The position numbers were made by a program, and so were the translations under genes. 64,000 nucleotides of DNA from Paramyrothecium sp. XJ0827. Taxonomy: Eukaryota; Ascomycota; Sordariomycetes; Hypocreales; Stachybotryaceae. Under the pieces are notes generated by a model. That model saw only the letters and a list, made by a program, of their open reading frames with translations. It was not told where the DNA came from and made no database searches. The number at the start of each line of letters is the position of its first letter. Positions within the stretch are counted from its first letter, which is position 1. The stretch lies in NCBI GenBank assembly GCA_020881915.1, contig JAJFPB010000002.1:868001-932000 (forward strand). Direction: 5' to 3'. This document shows positions 1 through 9,801 of this stretch, piece after piece.

Positions 1-231
1 TAAATCTAGGGACACAGTAACTGAGCTAATCACAATCTTTGAAGCCAATTCATTATCCCGTTCCTGCCTGTGGCGACCTTGAGCTTATCTGGCAATTCCA
101 AAATATCAACCCCTTATCGAAATGATTCCAAGATTCGTCGATCAGATCACAGACGACTATGGAGCCGTCGAGAATCGAATCCTAATTAACAAGCCTCGAA
201 ATCATGTGGGTTCGATTTAAGCCAAGCTGAC

Positions 232-780
232 TTAGCTCTCAAGGCAAGTACTATTTGGCGCTGCCGTATTCTTCTTTGCCTTGGAATGAATAGCCATGAC
301 TACGGCAAGGATTATGCCAAGAACTAGCGCAAGTACTGCCTGAGCAATGGATCCATAATATACCACAGCGTAATATGGGATACTGTCATTGTCTCCAAGC
401 TTGTTGAAGGAGCTTTGGAGACCTTGAATCTGGTCGGCAACGTAACTGCCTGTAACCAGTATGATAATTGCCAGAACAACTTGGAGGATACCCCAAAATC
501 TGATCACCGAGTCGGGATGATTGGTCAAGAGTTTAGGATATACCGCAATCCCTGTCGCAGAGATTGCAGCCAATGTCCCAAAACCTGCTGCAATTACCAT
601 AGACAACAGGACAGTTTTAAATCTGTGGTCCAGACTCGTGAGAGCGTAGCGGGTTCTCGCCCGGTCTCGTAAGATGATAATGAATCGTGCATTGGCTGAG
701 CTGAGAATAGCAACAGCCAGGAAGAGGAGAGCTGAGAAAATTATTGCGAGACGGAACCGAATGAAATGAGTGGAAGCCAT
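232..780 (-). CDS. Four-TM membrane protein, function unknown
   Basis: Single-exon ORF of 182 aa. I start it at the ATG at 780; the frame stays open upstream, but that stretch is polar and would precede the first membrane segment. Four hydrophobic segments are visible: residues about 5-28 (FRLAIIFSALLFLAVAILSS), about 55-80, about 92-113 and about 140-162. The tail is short, polar and lysine-rich (SKAKKN), which suits a small fungal integral membrane protein with a cytosolic C-terminus. I do not recognise a named family. The general plan resembles the many small four-TM MARVEL-like fungal proteins, but no diagnostic residue proves that. A TATA-like box lies about 110 bp upstream. It stands alone, with no gene to its left in the window. 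Confidence 0.65.
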   Translation of the reverse strand: MASTHFIRFRLAIIFSALLFLAVAILSSANARFIIILRDRARTRYALTSLDHRFKTVLLSMVIAAGFGTLAAISATGIAVYPKLLTNHPDSVIRFWGILQVVLAIIILVTGSYVADQIQGLQSSFNKLGDNDSIPYYAVVYYGSIAQAVLALVLGIILAVVMAIHSKAKKNTAAPNSTCLES

Positions 781-1911
781 GGTGATGCTTATAAACCCCG
801 GAGAGTAGGTGCCGTGATCCAGATGTTGTGTAGACTTTGAGGAGAGAGTAAGATTGCAGTGCGGTGTAGGGCTCGAGGGCATCGAAGGTCTTATAAATAC
901 GCTTCTATTCCATGTGGAGATCTGATATGGCATCCAACCTATGGATAGGCTCTCCGGAGGCCTCTAAGATAATCTTCATCACCTGTCTCCTCTGTTTCAG
1001 GAGCGCGGCTGTGAAGCTATTCCTAGTCTTGGGGGTTGTATCTCTGGTTGATACGCGGCCTCGACTAACTATGGCTGCCAATCGTCTCCCGAGATGCGGA
1101 TCCAGCTGCCGCAGGGGCTTCAGGTCTGGCCCGGGCTGGCCTGAGAGCTGGTAACCCAGCCCGAGGCAGACCTGGACAAAGTATGCCTCATGGATGGTGG
1201 CTAAGGGGTGGACGGCGCCACAGGGGCCATATTGGTGATCATGATGCCTTGATTGAGTGTCTCGTCATACGGAATCGGCCCCTCCGAAATGGCCGGATGT
1301 CAGCGCTTCCGGAGGCAATACAGGCCTGACTGCTCTCAACCATAAGCAGTGGTTTCAGGCAGTGCAAGCTGAGCCTCGACTGGTGGATATGAAAGGCCCT
1401 TTTCTGTCTTGTGACTCATTAAAATATGGCTGTCCAGCTGCAGTTGATCCCCGGAGACGTGTAATTCGGGTCCAGGAAGGCCTTGATGGCTTGAGAAAAT
1501 GGTCGTTTGCTTCAATGCGATCGAATACTTCCTCGAGGCCTAAGTGGAAGAGCCGGACAGCCTATTCTTAGAGCATAAACCCATGAGAGGTATGGGACAT
1601 CCATGAAAAATCATGACAAAAGCTGTCTTGACAAGTCCGACATGTTAATCAAGAAGTACACATGTTCAATGAAGAATGAAGATGTTCTTACCAAGTTTGA
1701 GGCGTGAGATGTGCCCCTTTGTCCGTACACCTACGATACGCCAAAGCAAAGGAAAAATACCTCACAGTCGTTCGAAAAATGGAGCAAATACATTGACTGA
1801 CTGTTGTTACAACAGGTCTATCATAACAAAGAGTGCTTAGAAGGTTTTGAAAGGTACAAAAAAACGCGACTGAGGACCCCAGACATTCAGACATTTGAGA
1901 GGTTATGGACT
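781..1911. other. Gene-poor stretch
   Basis: Apart from the putative promoter at 891-899, I see no ORF with convincing composition. The open frames near 912-1154 and 1257-1571 lack splice context, and the second has no ATG at its 5' end. Confidence 0.5.
891..899 (-). promoter_or_regulatory. TATA-like box for the four-TM gene
   Basis: Reads TATTTATAA on the minus strand, about 110 bp upstream of the ATG at 780, a usual spacing for a fungal core promoter plus 5' UTR. This is motif and position only. Confidence 0.35.
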
Positions 1912-2652
1912 TTATACCACCCTCAGTACCTCCTTAACCTTATTTAGATGATTTTGTATCTCAATCACATTCACTTTATTGTTCTTTACCAAATGGTCTG
2001 TTAACTCTTGGAGCATCGCGGTAGCTGTAGTCAAATTTGGAGGCGAATTGTTGGAGATGAGGCGCCCAATATTCCTCAACACATGATTTGGGATGCTGTG
2101 GTCAGCACTGCCAATGTTCGTTAGTTTGAATTGCGATGACAGAGTAGGAGCTCACATCAATTTCTCCGCCACATCATTGTAAGTTGCGACCAGGAAGATA
2201 TTGGATGCAACTTCAGCCCAGCGTTTACTGATTTGAAGACGTTTATGTTGTTGCTTCCTCGCTTGCGGCTGATTGACAATGTTGCTCTGTGCTGCGAGAT
2301 ACAAGTCCATTGCGACTGAGGCGTTTCTATGGCCTGGCCTGCTACGGATGCAGCCATCCCACCTCTTCGTGGCCGCCCACACTTTCACGTCCTCCAATTC
2401 TTGCACCAAGGCGATGTGAGCTAGTCTGAGCAATTGATGTGTATTGGTCCGATTCTTAAGCACATCGGAAAGGTATCGGAAGGCGTCCACTATGTGTTCC
2501 TCTGACCCGGACTGACATGAATTGGCCATTACAATCTGAATCTTGACCCAGAATGGGAATATCTGGTCAATGTTGTTGGCTAAAACTAAAGAAGCATCGG
2601 GTCTCAGGAGAAGCTGCGCTAGTTGGCACGGATCGTGCTTTTGGGAGGGCAT
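1912..2652 (-). CDS. Hypothetical protein, two exons
   Basis: The minus frame opens at the ATG at 2652 and meets TGA at 2152, but the same frame reopens right after it. A 48-nt intron at 2108-2155 fits the join: donor GTGAGC, branch AACTAAC, acceptor GGCAG. It contains the apparent stop and keeps frame because 48 is a multiple of three. The spliced product is 230 aa, ending in a TAA at 1912-1914. It is helical-looking, with leucine-rich stretches (QLAQLLLRPDASLVLANN near the start; LQELTDHLVKNNKVNVIEIQ near the end) and no TM segment or signal peptide. I recognise no family. It could be an alpha-solenoid-like cytosolic or nuclear protein, but that is inference from composition. The divergent neighbour is the MADS-like gene. 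Confidence 0.6.
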
Positions 2653-2890
2653 TGTAAAGCTGGCGTGGTATTACAAAGAGGAAAGGAACATGGCACGCAG
2701 GGTGGGTTTGCTTACGGGGTAGGTATAGCCGCCCACCAGAGCTAGGCTCTAAATTTAACGCCGAAACGTTCGTTCTAGCTCTTATTCCAAGGTGCTTATT
2801 TTAACAAATGAAAAACTCCTAGAGGAGTCATGGGTTTATATGCTCCATCCACGTACGGGGTTCGTTCACACAGCCCACGAGTAAGACAAA

Positions 2891-3282
2891 ATGTCCGTTT
2901 GTCAAGCGTAAGAATTGGTTGACCGTCTTTGTAATTCTAGACTAAAGTTTTGCGCAGATGCTACTTCCTAGCTGTTCCTTTGATAGGCAGAAGAGGAGCC
3001 CAAGACTTTGCAGCACATCAAACGTGCTTGACGCCGGCTACTAGGACCCTTCTCCAGCTTCGGAAACTACGGAGAAGAAGAAACAATATGTTTTCAAAAC
3101 GTCGCACCACGTTCCTTAAAAACGCCTACGAGTTACATGCGAAATGTGGCGAGGTTCAGGTTTATGTAGTGATACGCAACTGCCTGAATAATCAACTATG
3201 GCAATATTCAAACTTCAATCCCCCGTCAAGAGCAGAGATAGTAAGATACCGCTACTCGAGGCAATTCAAACAGTATAACTAA
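2891..3282 (+). CDS. MADS-box (SRF-type) miniprotein
   Basis: The conserved part is residues about 45-90. It contains FSKRRTTFLKNAYELHAKCG, then VYVVIR and LWQYSN, matching the MADS consensus (FSKRR, LKKA-EL, C, V-I, L-YS), so a DNA-binding and dimerisation role is likely. No ATG precedes the motif in the main ORF except the one at 3088. I therefore propose a 17-nt first exon from the ATG at 2891, joined over a 50-nt intron at 2908-2957 (donor GTAAGA, branch GACTAAA, acceptor GCGCAG), giving 113 aa. A start at 3088 would clip the basic arm. The protein is far shorter than classical fungal MADS factors such as Mcm1 or RlmA and has no activation domain. Next door are a hypothetical gene and coiled-coil genes. 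Confidence 0.55.
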
Positions 3283-3367
3283 GTTTAGGAGGCTTCTTTT
3301 TCTCCATTACCGATCACCCTTCGACCAGAAAACTTTGAAGGCAAAGTTCATGAACCGTCTGGCAAAG

Positions 3368-3837
3368 TCAAAGTTTCGTAGATTGCTGTCTGGGAACTTT
3401 CGTCCATTCTCCTTCGGTCATTGGATGGGGTGTTGCAGGACTAGAAGGTGGCACTTTCGGGGTTTGAGGGGAATGTTGTTTCTGAAGTTCCTGAAGATTA
3501 TTAGTAGACTTCAAACCATTTTGTTCCGCAGACTTGCCAACAGTAGTGAAGCTTGCTGCATCTTTTTGATTTCGCCGACATCGCTAGCTATGTCGCAGAT
3601 ACCAGTTGACAGATGGTCAACCTCGTTTGCCAACTTACTCACAACCTTCATGATCTCCTGCTGGTCTCTGTGCAGAAAGGCATGAGATGCTGGGGAGCCA
3701 GACAGGTTCTGACCCTCTAGTTCAAGGCAGAGGCGGAGGGGTGGTTGCTGCTGTGGAGCGTTTGCACATGCGCTCGCACCGCGATCTGTATACATCGCAG
3801 GGCGGAGCGGCGGAAGACTGTGGAAGCTCTCTGACAT
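3368..3837 (-). CDS. Small coiled-coil protein with a GC-AG intron
   Basis: The ATG at 3837 opens a 100-codon exon that stays open 27 nt past its proposed end, to a TGA at 3511. Using a GC-AG intron at 3491-3537 (donor GCAAGT, branch CTAAT, acceptor CTTCAG; 47 nt) adds a 40-residue tail, KVPPSSPATPHPMTEGEW and onward, ending at 3368; total 140 aa. Residues about 65-105 (QQEIMKVVSKLANEVDHLST and on) have heptad spacing typical of a coiled coil, following a Gln/Pro-rich N-terminal part. The family is not recognised. A second, better supported GC-AG intron in the prenyltransferase gene at 37.9 kb shows that this organism uses such introns. A shorter unspliced form ending RNKMV is the alternative. 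A TATA box sits about 76 bp upstream. Confidence 0.55.
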
Positions 3838-3911
3838 TTTTCAAACGAAGAATCAAGAAGTTTTATTATGAATTTCAAGAGCAGACAGCGTGAGAGTATG
3901 AGAGACGGAGC

Positions 3912-3919
3912 TATTTATA
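3912..3919 (-). promoter_or_regulatory. TATA box for the coiled-coil gene
   Basis: TATAAATA on the minus strand, about 76 bp upstream of the ATG at 3837. Exact match to the consensus; no other element identified. Confidence 0.4.
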
Positions 3920-3947
3920 CTTGCAAGACCACCCTCCAAGGCAGCTA

Positions 3948-5008
3948 TCAAAGCACAGCGGTCGTGGTCCAGTCACTCCCTGATGATCCTAACCCATCGT
4001 AGCTAGTGCAAGAACATCCAGCAGTAACAGTTGACATCACAGTTAGAGTGGACAAAATCGATAGTGTGACTGCTGGGGTAATAGATACAACAGTCCTTGA
4101 CGCCGAGCTCTGGAACCCGCCATTGTTTGTTGGCCCAGGGGTCGGCAAAGTGGAGGGTCCGAGAGTCACCGTAGATGCAGCGCTAGCCAAGTCGGACTGT
4201 GTTGATTGTTTCCCCGCTAAGGACGTGGCCGGACCCGCCGTGAACCTGGTTGACTGACTAGATGGCTGCGGGTTGATGGTAGACGCCCGGTCCTCCAATG
4301 ACACCGCCGGCTTCAAACTTGTGGTGATAACCGTAGGCGATTCCAGCCGCGAGCTCCGGGCTCCGCTGTCTTCGGTGGTGGGCGTAGTAGTGGGGCTCCA
4401 ATGCCCGGATGACCTTGAGCTTTTAGTGGCGGTAGGTGCGCCAAGAGTGGGTTTAGGAGTCCTCGTAAGGGTGACCAAGGTCGTTCGTGTCTGGCTATCC
4501 TGCAAGCTCTCACATCGAGCAAGGCCGGGGTATTCTGACTTGATACCCATGTCGGCAGTACCTCCATAGAGGGTGGCATGATTGCAACTTGCAGAGGACC
4601 CGGCGCATTGCCTTTTTCAGATTTAGCGCGGCTCTGTAATGGAGGGTTGTATTCGCTTACCAAACGACGTCAACATCTCCATTGGGGGCGCCCTTCGGCA
4701 CGAAAAATGTGAGGATGCTGATGCCGTTACATGGCATAGTATTAAAGGAAAAGCGGACTGGCAGGAACTTCTCGTCCGAGAAGTACATGGTGGCTTGACA
4801 CGAGTCACCAATTGGTGGGTTAACCCTACTGCCCATTAGTTTGATGGTGTGCTACAAGACCAGGGTCAACCAACACAGCTGAAAATGTGTCGACGCCAGC
4901 TTGGTACTGGATCGCAAGATCCGATGTAGAGCACAAATTGCTTTCGCGCAAAGCTGCATGTGTACCGTGCAGCATCAAGCCAAATTTGAGAAGTTGAATT
5001 GCGTACAT
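3948..5008 (-). CDS. Secreted Cys-containing, Ser/Thr-rich protein
   Basis: Assembled from three exons. Exon 1 starts at the ATG at 5008 (MYAIQLLKFGLMLHG, a weak signal peptide). The middle exon reads KLMGSRVNPPIGDSCQATMY then FVPKGAPNGDVDVVW. A clear 49-nt intron at 4612-4660 (donor GTAAGC, acceptor AAAAAG) restores the W-Q-C-A-G-S-S-A-S-C motif, and the last exon runs to the stop at 3948. The join of exons 1 and 2, near 4840-4900, is unresolved: the frames differ and no strong donor is visible. The body is a compact beta-type domain with paired cysteines, followed by about 150 residues rich in Ser, Thr and Pro, as in O-glycosylated wall proteins. The C-terminus is mildly hydrophobic before CSC, so GPI attachment is possible but not clear. 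Function unknown; an extracellular or wall location is inferred. Confidence 0.6.
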
Positions 5009-5292
5009 AGTGGATGAATAGGATTCGAAACAAGTAAGTATGGAAGAAGTCAAGGTATCGCAGTTTGAGGGAGACGGCCGGCGCCTAAATAGGCGCCTGG
5101 GTAGTTTAATTTTAGGTGACCAGATTTAAACCCCAAATTTGGCCTCGAATGGCACAATAGTGAGATTTAATCTGGAGCACTCCGGCGGCAATCACGAATA
5201 GCTCCTCGCTACATAAGGTACGTGCACATCATCCAGCAGGGCCAAAAATCCCAAACCTCAACACAACCATCATAAGCAGCACACTGTACAAA

Positions 5293-5902
5293 ATGGAACC
5301 CCACAGCAGCGAAAGCGAAATCAATGTCATTGATTTCACTTTCCAGAGATCTTGCAGCCCGCCTCCAAGCCCTTACGCATTCGAACTTGGCGCCCCAACC
5401 CCAGAATTCAACATTGCTTCGCAAGATGTGGCTAATCTCTCTGCGGTTTCACTGGGGGACTTTCTGAGTCCTGTGAGTCTATTTGAGAACGGAACATCAG
5501 CCATTCCTCCAGAGCTCTGTGCGTCATCGTTTGAGCCTGTGTGGAATTTTGACCAGACAAGCGACGTTCACACTGTTGCGAACGAAAAGATCAATGGGTG
5601 AGCACCAAACGTAATATCAAAGGACCAGACGTTCGAAGCTTACCCAAAATAGTCTTCTGATAGGAATTTCGGAAAGGTTAGACAGACTAGAGAAGGCTAT
5701 CAGTGACGGGAACCAACAACTGAACCAAGTTGGCTTCAATTTGGACATGGCTTTGCCGAGAATTCAGACAAAACTGGACATGCTACTTCAGGCAGTAGAA
5801 GGCCTGAAAACAACCTTGCGAAGCTTTGCAACGGGTCTGGTGGAGATGGTGCTGGGTGTGCATACTGGGGTTGAACCGGAAGGTGTCATGCGTGAGGGGT
5901 AG
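5293..5902 (+). CDS. Coiled-coil protein, two exons
   Basis: Exon 1 (5293-5597) is joined to exon 2 (5653-5902) by a 55-nt intron with donor GTGAGC and acceptor AAATAG; the spliced product is 184 aa. The N-terminal half is acidic and Ser/Pro-rich (SPPPSPYAFELGAPTPEF). The C-terminal half is a long amphipathic helix: ISERLDRLEKAISDGNQQLN, then LPRIQTKLDMLLQAVEGLKT. Hydrophobic residues fall at heptad positions, so homo- or hetero-dimerisation is likely. The family is not recognised. It lies 161 bp upstream of another coiled-coil gene on the same strand and downstream of a third on the other strand, so the three may belong together. An acidic N-terminus plus coiled coil would also fit a small transcriptional co-regulator, but no DNA-binding domain is present. 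Confidence 0.65.
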
Positions 5903-6063
5903 TCCTGATGGCAGGGATGTGGGCAAGGACTGGGCTGCCTGACGCAGGTCGTCAGACGTGCATCCACGTCCATGCAACACGGCGTGACACAGCTCTAATA
6001 ATAAATGCATCAATCTTTCCTCTTGCTCTTTTCCCATAATCTTTATCCTATCAAACTGAGAAA

Positions 6064-6486
6064 ATGCCTGCCTTTGAGAAGACCTTGCCCCCCGTGCCGC
6101 TTTCCTTTGGAGATCAGACGGCCCTCCAAGCCCAAGACGAAACGCAAGCTCAAGGTGGAAACCCAAATCCAGATGCATCGGCCAGAACAGAGGTCTTTTT
6201 GTCCATCGAGCAGGAGAACGGCCGTCTTCGCAGAGAGACCGAGTCTTATCGTCGATTGATCATTGACTTGGAGACAAAGCTCAAGGTCCTGCAGCAAGAA
6301 AACAAGCTGATGCAACAAGACAAAGATGCACAGGACAGGTATTTCGCCCAGCTTTGCAGGTCCATCCGTGAGGCAGTGGACACATTCCAGCACCTTACAG
6401 AAAACCAGACCAGAACAAGTGAGGCTACAGTTCTACCATTCATTTCCGGGGCCGCCTTCAGCGAGAGCGAGGATGAATTGTTTTAG
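6064..6486 (+). CDS. Coiled-coil (leucine-zipper-like) protein
   Basis: Single exon of 140 aa from the ATG at 6064, preceded by the run AAAATG. The N-terminal third is Pro/Gln-rich. From residue about 44 to 110 there is an unbroken heptad pattern: IEQENGRLRRETESYRRLII, DLETKLKVLQQENKLMQQDK, then IREAVDTFQHLTENQ. The last 20 residues are acidic (SESEDELF). There is no basic region before the zipper, so it is not a canonical bZIP. It is better read as a dimerising partner protein. The family is not recognised. It shares size and architecture with the gene at 3368-3837 (both 140 aa, disordered N-terminus, central coiled coil), but no clear sequence identity is visible. Confidence 0.6.
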   Translation: MPAFEKTLPPVPLSFGDQTALQAQDETQAQGGNPNPDASARTEVFLSIEQENGRLRRETESYRRLIIDLETKLKVLQQENKLMQQDKDAQDRYFAQLCRSIREAVDTFQHLTENQTRTSEATVLPFISGAAFSESEDELF

Positions 6487-6701
6487 GCGAGGCAAGTGAT
6501 TCCCCACCACCTAACAGGACAAGACCAAGCTAACTCTGGCATAGTTCGACACATTGAAAGCCTGCCCCGCCTGCCTCGACTTAATGGTTCTAGAGGGGAG
6601 AACTTTGAATTAGGGATCACATTTGGTACCGCGTTTTAACAGTTCTTAAATTAAAATACTAGCCAAATAAATAAGCTAGACCTAAACTCCCATTGACTAT
6701 C

Positions 6702-7187
6702 ATGAATGTCACGTCAATTAACGCGACGAAAATGTCCTTGTTATCTTGTAAAGCACTCGACAGCTTTCATTCCGGTGTTTCTGGTGTCCGGGCAAATTTG
6801 AAGTATTTAGACGAGCGAGAGAGAATCCTAGCAGAATTCGAGTCCTGCTCGGACCATTTCGGGATGATGGATTGGTATCCCGTTGGTCCCTTGGAGTGTA
6901 CAAATCCGGAGAGTTATCGAGTGTCACTTTCTTTCAGCTTTCACTTTCAAGGCTTACCTGCAAGCATACAAGCAGTATTAAACCTTCCCCCGGACACAAA
7001 CCATGCATTCATTCTGCGCCTACATGAGCAACATCCCAGTCATTACTTGGAATATGCATATAGTCCAGTTGGCGCCTTTGAACCAACAATCTCACGTTCG
7101 AGAGAACTGCAGATGATCGATCAGACCGAGGCAGAAGACCACAAGAGGGGAAAGAGGAAACTTGGTAGGATTGGCAAGAAAGCCTGA
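6702..7187 (+). CDS. Hypothetical protein
   Basis: Single-exon ORF. The open frame begins at a TTG, so I use the first ATG at 6702, giving 161 aa. It has aromatic, beta-strand-like segments (SYRVSLSFSFHFQGLPASIQ; YLEYAYSPVGAFEP) and a lysine/arginine-rich C-terminus (HKRGKRKLGRIGKKA) that could act as a nuclear localisation signal. No TM segment or signal peptide. I do not recognise the family. Gln/Asp/Glu-rich linkers separate the folded part from the basic tail. It lies 215 bp downstream of the coiled-coil gene on the same strand. An unseen 5' exon is possible. Confidence 0.45.
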   Translation: MNVTSINATKMSLLSCKALDSFHSGVSGVRANLKYLDERERILAEFESCSDHFGMMDWYPVGPLECTNPESYRVSLSFSFHFQGLPASIQAVLNLPPDTNHAFILRLHEQHPSHYLEYAYSPVGAFEPTISRSRELQMIDQTEAEDHKRGKRKLGRIGKKA

Positions 7188-8240
7188 TGTACGTACGCCA
7201 CAACTCCTCTAGCGCATCCTTCGTCAGGTTGCCTGCCCATTTGGGTAAGCTTCTCAGGGGCTTTACCACACCAAACCAGACTGTCGGTACCAACCGCTGG
7301 CTTTCATTTGTCGATGTCGAATGAGAGGGCCTTAAGCTGACCCTTTAATCCACTAGTTCGAGTGACGCCACAGGCTAAACGCTAAGCAAGAATTTCCCTG
7401 CTGAGCATGTGCGACTTCTGCAGCACATGCTTCAACCTACTTGCACCTCACCTCTGAACTCGTCAGAGGATACTTCCTGTAGAAGCTTGTATCTTATTAG
7501 CTCAGTTTCTTCTAGTATTGATTCAAGCCCATACTCTTTCTAAGATGCATATTATGTGTTAGTGGAATTGCGTGCAAGAAGAGCTCTGAAGGAGGCGACG
7601 ACGGGCGTCAAGCACCCGGCGACGCGCGCGGCGAGTCCTCGGTGGGGACCGATAAGCCCCTGCAAGGGAGGCATGCTAACAATGGAGAATATGCAGAGCG
7701 ATGAAAGTGCAGATATTAGCGTCTTTAGTCTCGTAATCAAATGTGAGTCGATCAACTGCTTGTACCAATATGCATTGTGACAGGACGGTCATCTCGCAAT
7801 TTATTGGTCCCGACTGGCTGGACCGAGCTACTGTCTCCTGTAGAAGGAATCACGCATATACGAGACAACAGGCGGCGAGCTCTCGGGGCACCGAAAACTC
7901 GCAATTTTGCCCTTTCCTCGCGCCTGATCATGATACAGGGATGGTCACGAGGGCGAAATGATTGGTGCCGGGTGACCCGGGTTGTGACCGGCAGCGTCAG
8001 CTTGCAGCATGTGGACCTAGACGCCCGGTTTCACGGAGTGCTACGTCCGACCAGCAGGCTCATTTTTACCTAATTTGGAAGTCCGCCACGGGGTGGGGTC
8101 GCGGCCGGGCCGAGATTTAGTGACCCAGCGACTAACATGCCAGTGTCCTGCTGCCTAGCGGTATCACATCACAGGTAGAGACCAAGGAAGCAACGCATGT
8201 GACTAAATTTGCAGACGAATTTTACCAAAACAAGCAAAGA
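7188..8240. other. Gene-poor stretch
   Basis: No convincing gene. A short GC-rich island at about 7570-7680 stands out from its AT-richer surroundings and may be a coding relic, but frames on both strands are broken and most lack an ATG. Confidence 0.45.
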
Positions 8241-9614
8241 TCAGAGCACCCAAGACCAGGGGGTAGCATCTGCCAGGGAATTGAAAACTGTACCGGATTT
8301 TGCCGCCACCGCAACCTCCCACCGTTTTTTTTGGATCGACTCCCTAACTGTACTAAGGCATGAGGTTCTCAGATCATCATCATAGTGAATCGTCATAGTT
8401 ATCATGTCCATGAGGCGTCGTAATCGAACCAACGGGATGTCCTTCGAGGCACTCGAAAACGTCTTCGCATTGTGGCGTAAGCAGGCCTCCATCGGACTTC
8501 TTATGTCAAAGATCTTGCCCTGAAACTCTGTCCACTCGATTGATTCAATATTGTTCCGCCGTTCTTCTAACCACGAGCACAAGGTCTTGCGTGCAAAGCC
8601 GTAGAGTAGAGGCATGTATATATCACTGTGATCAAGATATAGTGCGTCTTGGTCCGTGAATCGCCGCAACTTTGGGATTTCATTGTTTCGTGTGATGAAA
8701 TTGAAACCTCGTGCCTGGTATTTTTTGATTGCCTTGTTGACCGCAGTAGCATTTTTTGGGTTCTGCTGGTTCCAAAGTATGGCTCGCTTCTCGCTTGCCT
8801 CGCGATAGTACATATGACCCGAGCACCAACCCCCAATGAAACACTGAACGTGGCTCGCATAGAAGTCCTTGATGAAACTCAGACAGCTTCTGACAGCTCC
8901 GTAACAGTTGCCAATAATCAACTGTACTTGTTCCGGTCCATCATCAGTATTGATATGGCCCTGAATAATGCTGAAAGATTGTCCCTGATGGTCGTTGTAG
9001 TTGCCATCGGCAGGCTCCTCGGTGACTTCAAGGGGGACCGCTGTCATCTGTATTTCGGTTTCGGTTTTTTTCTCGAAAACGTATTTCTCATCATCATAGT
9101 CGCATCGTGCCTCCTTGAAAATTTGAATCATCTTTTGTAGATCGCGGCCCATAAGAGCGCGTGCCTGGGCTGATTCTGGATCTGGTGTCCAAGAAGCGAG
9201 GGTGCGCATGACTGGCGCCTTAATTTCCACCGTGCCGGTTTCCGCAAAAGCCGCCGAGATCTCATCAGCCTTCAGATCCCATTTCACTCCACATGAAGAG
9301 AGTGCCTTGAGCATGTCGGCCACTGACTCTTTGTACCCTGGGGTATAAAAGTCCCAGTCTGAATCATGTTGTGCGGAACCAGGAACATGCCACTCGCTAG
9401 CTCGGGACCCAGAAAGCACAGAACCTGTGTCAAACATAGCTGCGAAAAGTGTAAGGGGAAATTTGAAGGTCTTAGAGAGGTATGCAACCGGACTGCAACG
9501 CATACGAGCGCAAAGTTGAATTTTCTCATCTTCAGGAAACTCTCTAGCAAGTGCTTGAACATCGCTGATATTCAACTTGTCAAATATTGACTGTAAAGTA
9601 GTTTGCTTGCTCAT
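8241..9614 (-). CDS. Nucleotidyltransferase-like fungal protein
   Basis: Intronless, 457 aa, ATG at 9614. The notable signature is SGSRASEWHVPGSAQHDSDW at residues 68-87: G69-S70 and D86-x-D88 are spaced like the GS...DxD of the polymerase-beta nucleotidyltransferase superfamily, so a template-free NMP-transfer domain is possible. Residues about 230-275 form a second block (LIIGNCYGAVRSCLSFIKDF, CFIGGWCSGHMYY) of a type I recall from multi-copy uncharacterised proteins of Hypocreales. No TM segment or signal peptide; likely cytosolic. The third catalytic acid of the fold cannot be assigned by eye. Intronless structure and isolation in gene-poor DNA suit an accessory gene. Enzymatic activity is inference only. 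Confidence 0.75.
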   Translation of the reverse strand: MSKQTTLQSIFDKLNISDVQALAREFPEDEKIQLCARMRCSPVAYLSKTFKFPLTLFAAMFDTGSVLSGSRASEWHVPGSAQHDSDWDFYTPGYKESVADMLKALSSCGVKWDLKADEISAAFAETGTVEIKAPVMRTLASWTPDPESAQARALMGRDLQKMIQIFKEARCDYDDEKYVFEKKTETEIQMTAVPLEVTEEPADGNYNDHQGQSFSIIQGHINTDDGPEQVQLIIGNCYGAVRSCLSFIKDFYASHVQCFIGGWCSGHMYYREASEKRAILWNQQNPKNATAVNKAIKKYQARGFNFITRNNEIPKLRRFTDQDALYLDHSDIYMPLLYGFARKTLCSWLEERRNNIESIEWTEFQGKIFDIRSPMEACLRHNAKTFSSASKDIPLVRLRRLMDMITMTIHYDDDLRTSCLSTVRESIQKKRWEVAVAAKSGTVFNSLADATPWSWVL

Positions 9615-9801
9615 TGTGTCAGGTCTTTGAGATGATGCCTAATTCATGTATATATTAATGTGAATGGGTGTGCTCGTGGTTGGTCAACTTTGATATTAAG
9701 TGGAATTATCATTGTGTGCTTTATGCCCATGAGTTAGGTTAAATCAAGCAAACAATTTTAAATTTCCAAGAACGAACCTGCTATAATTAATGATCGTCAG
9801 T

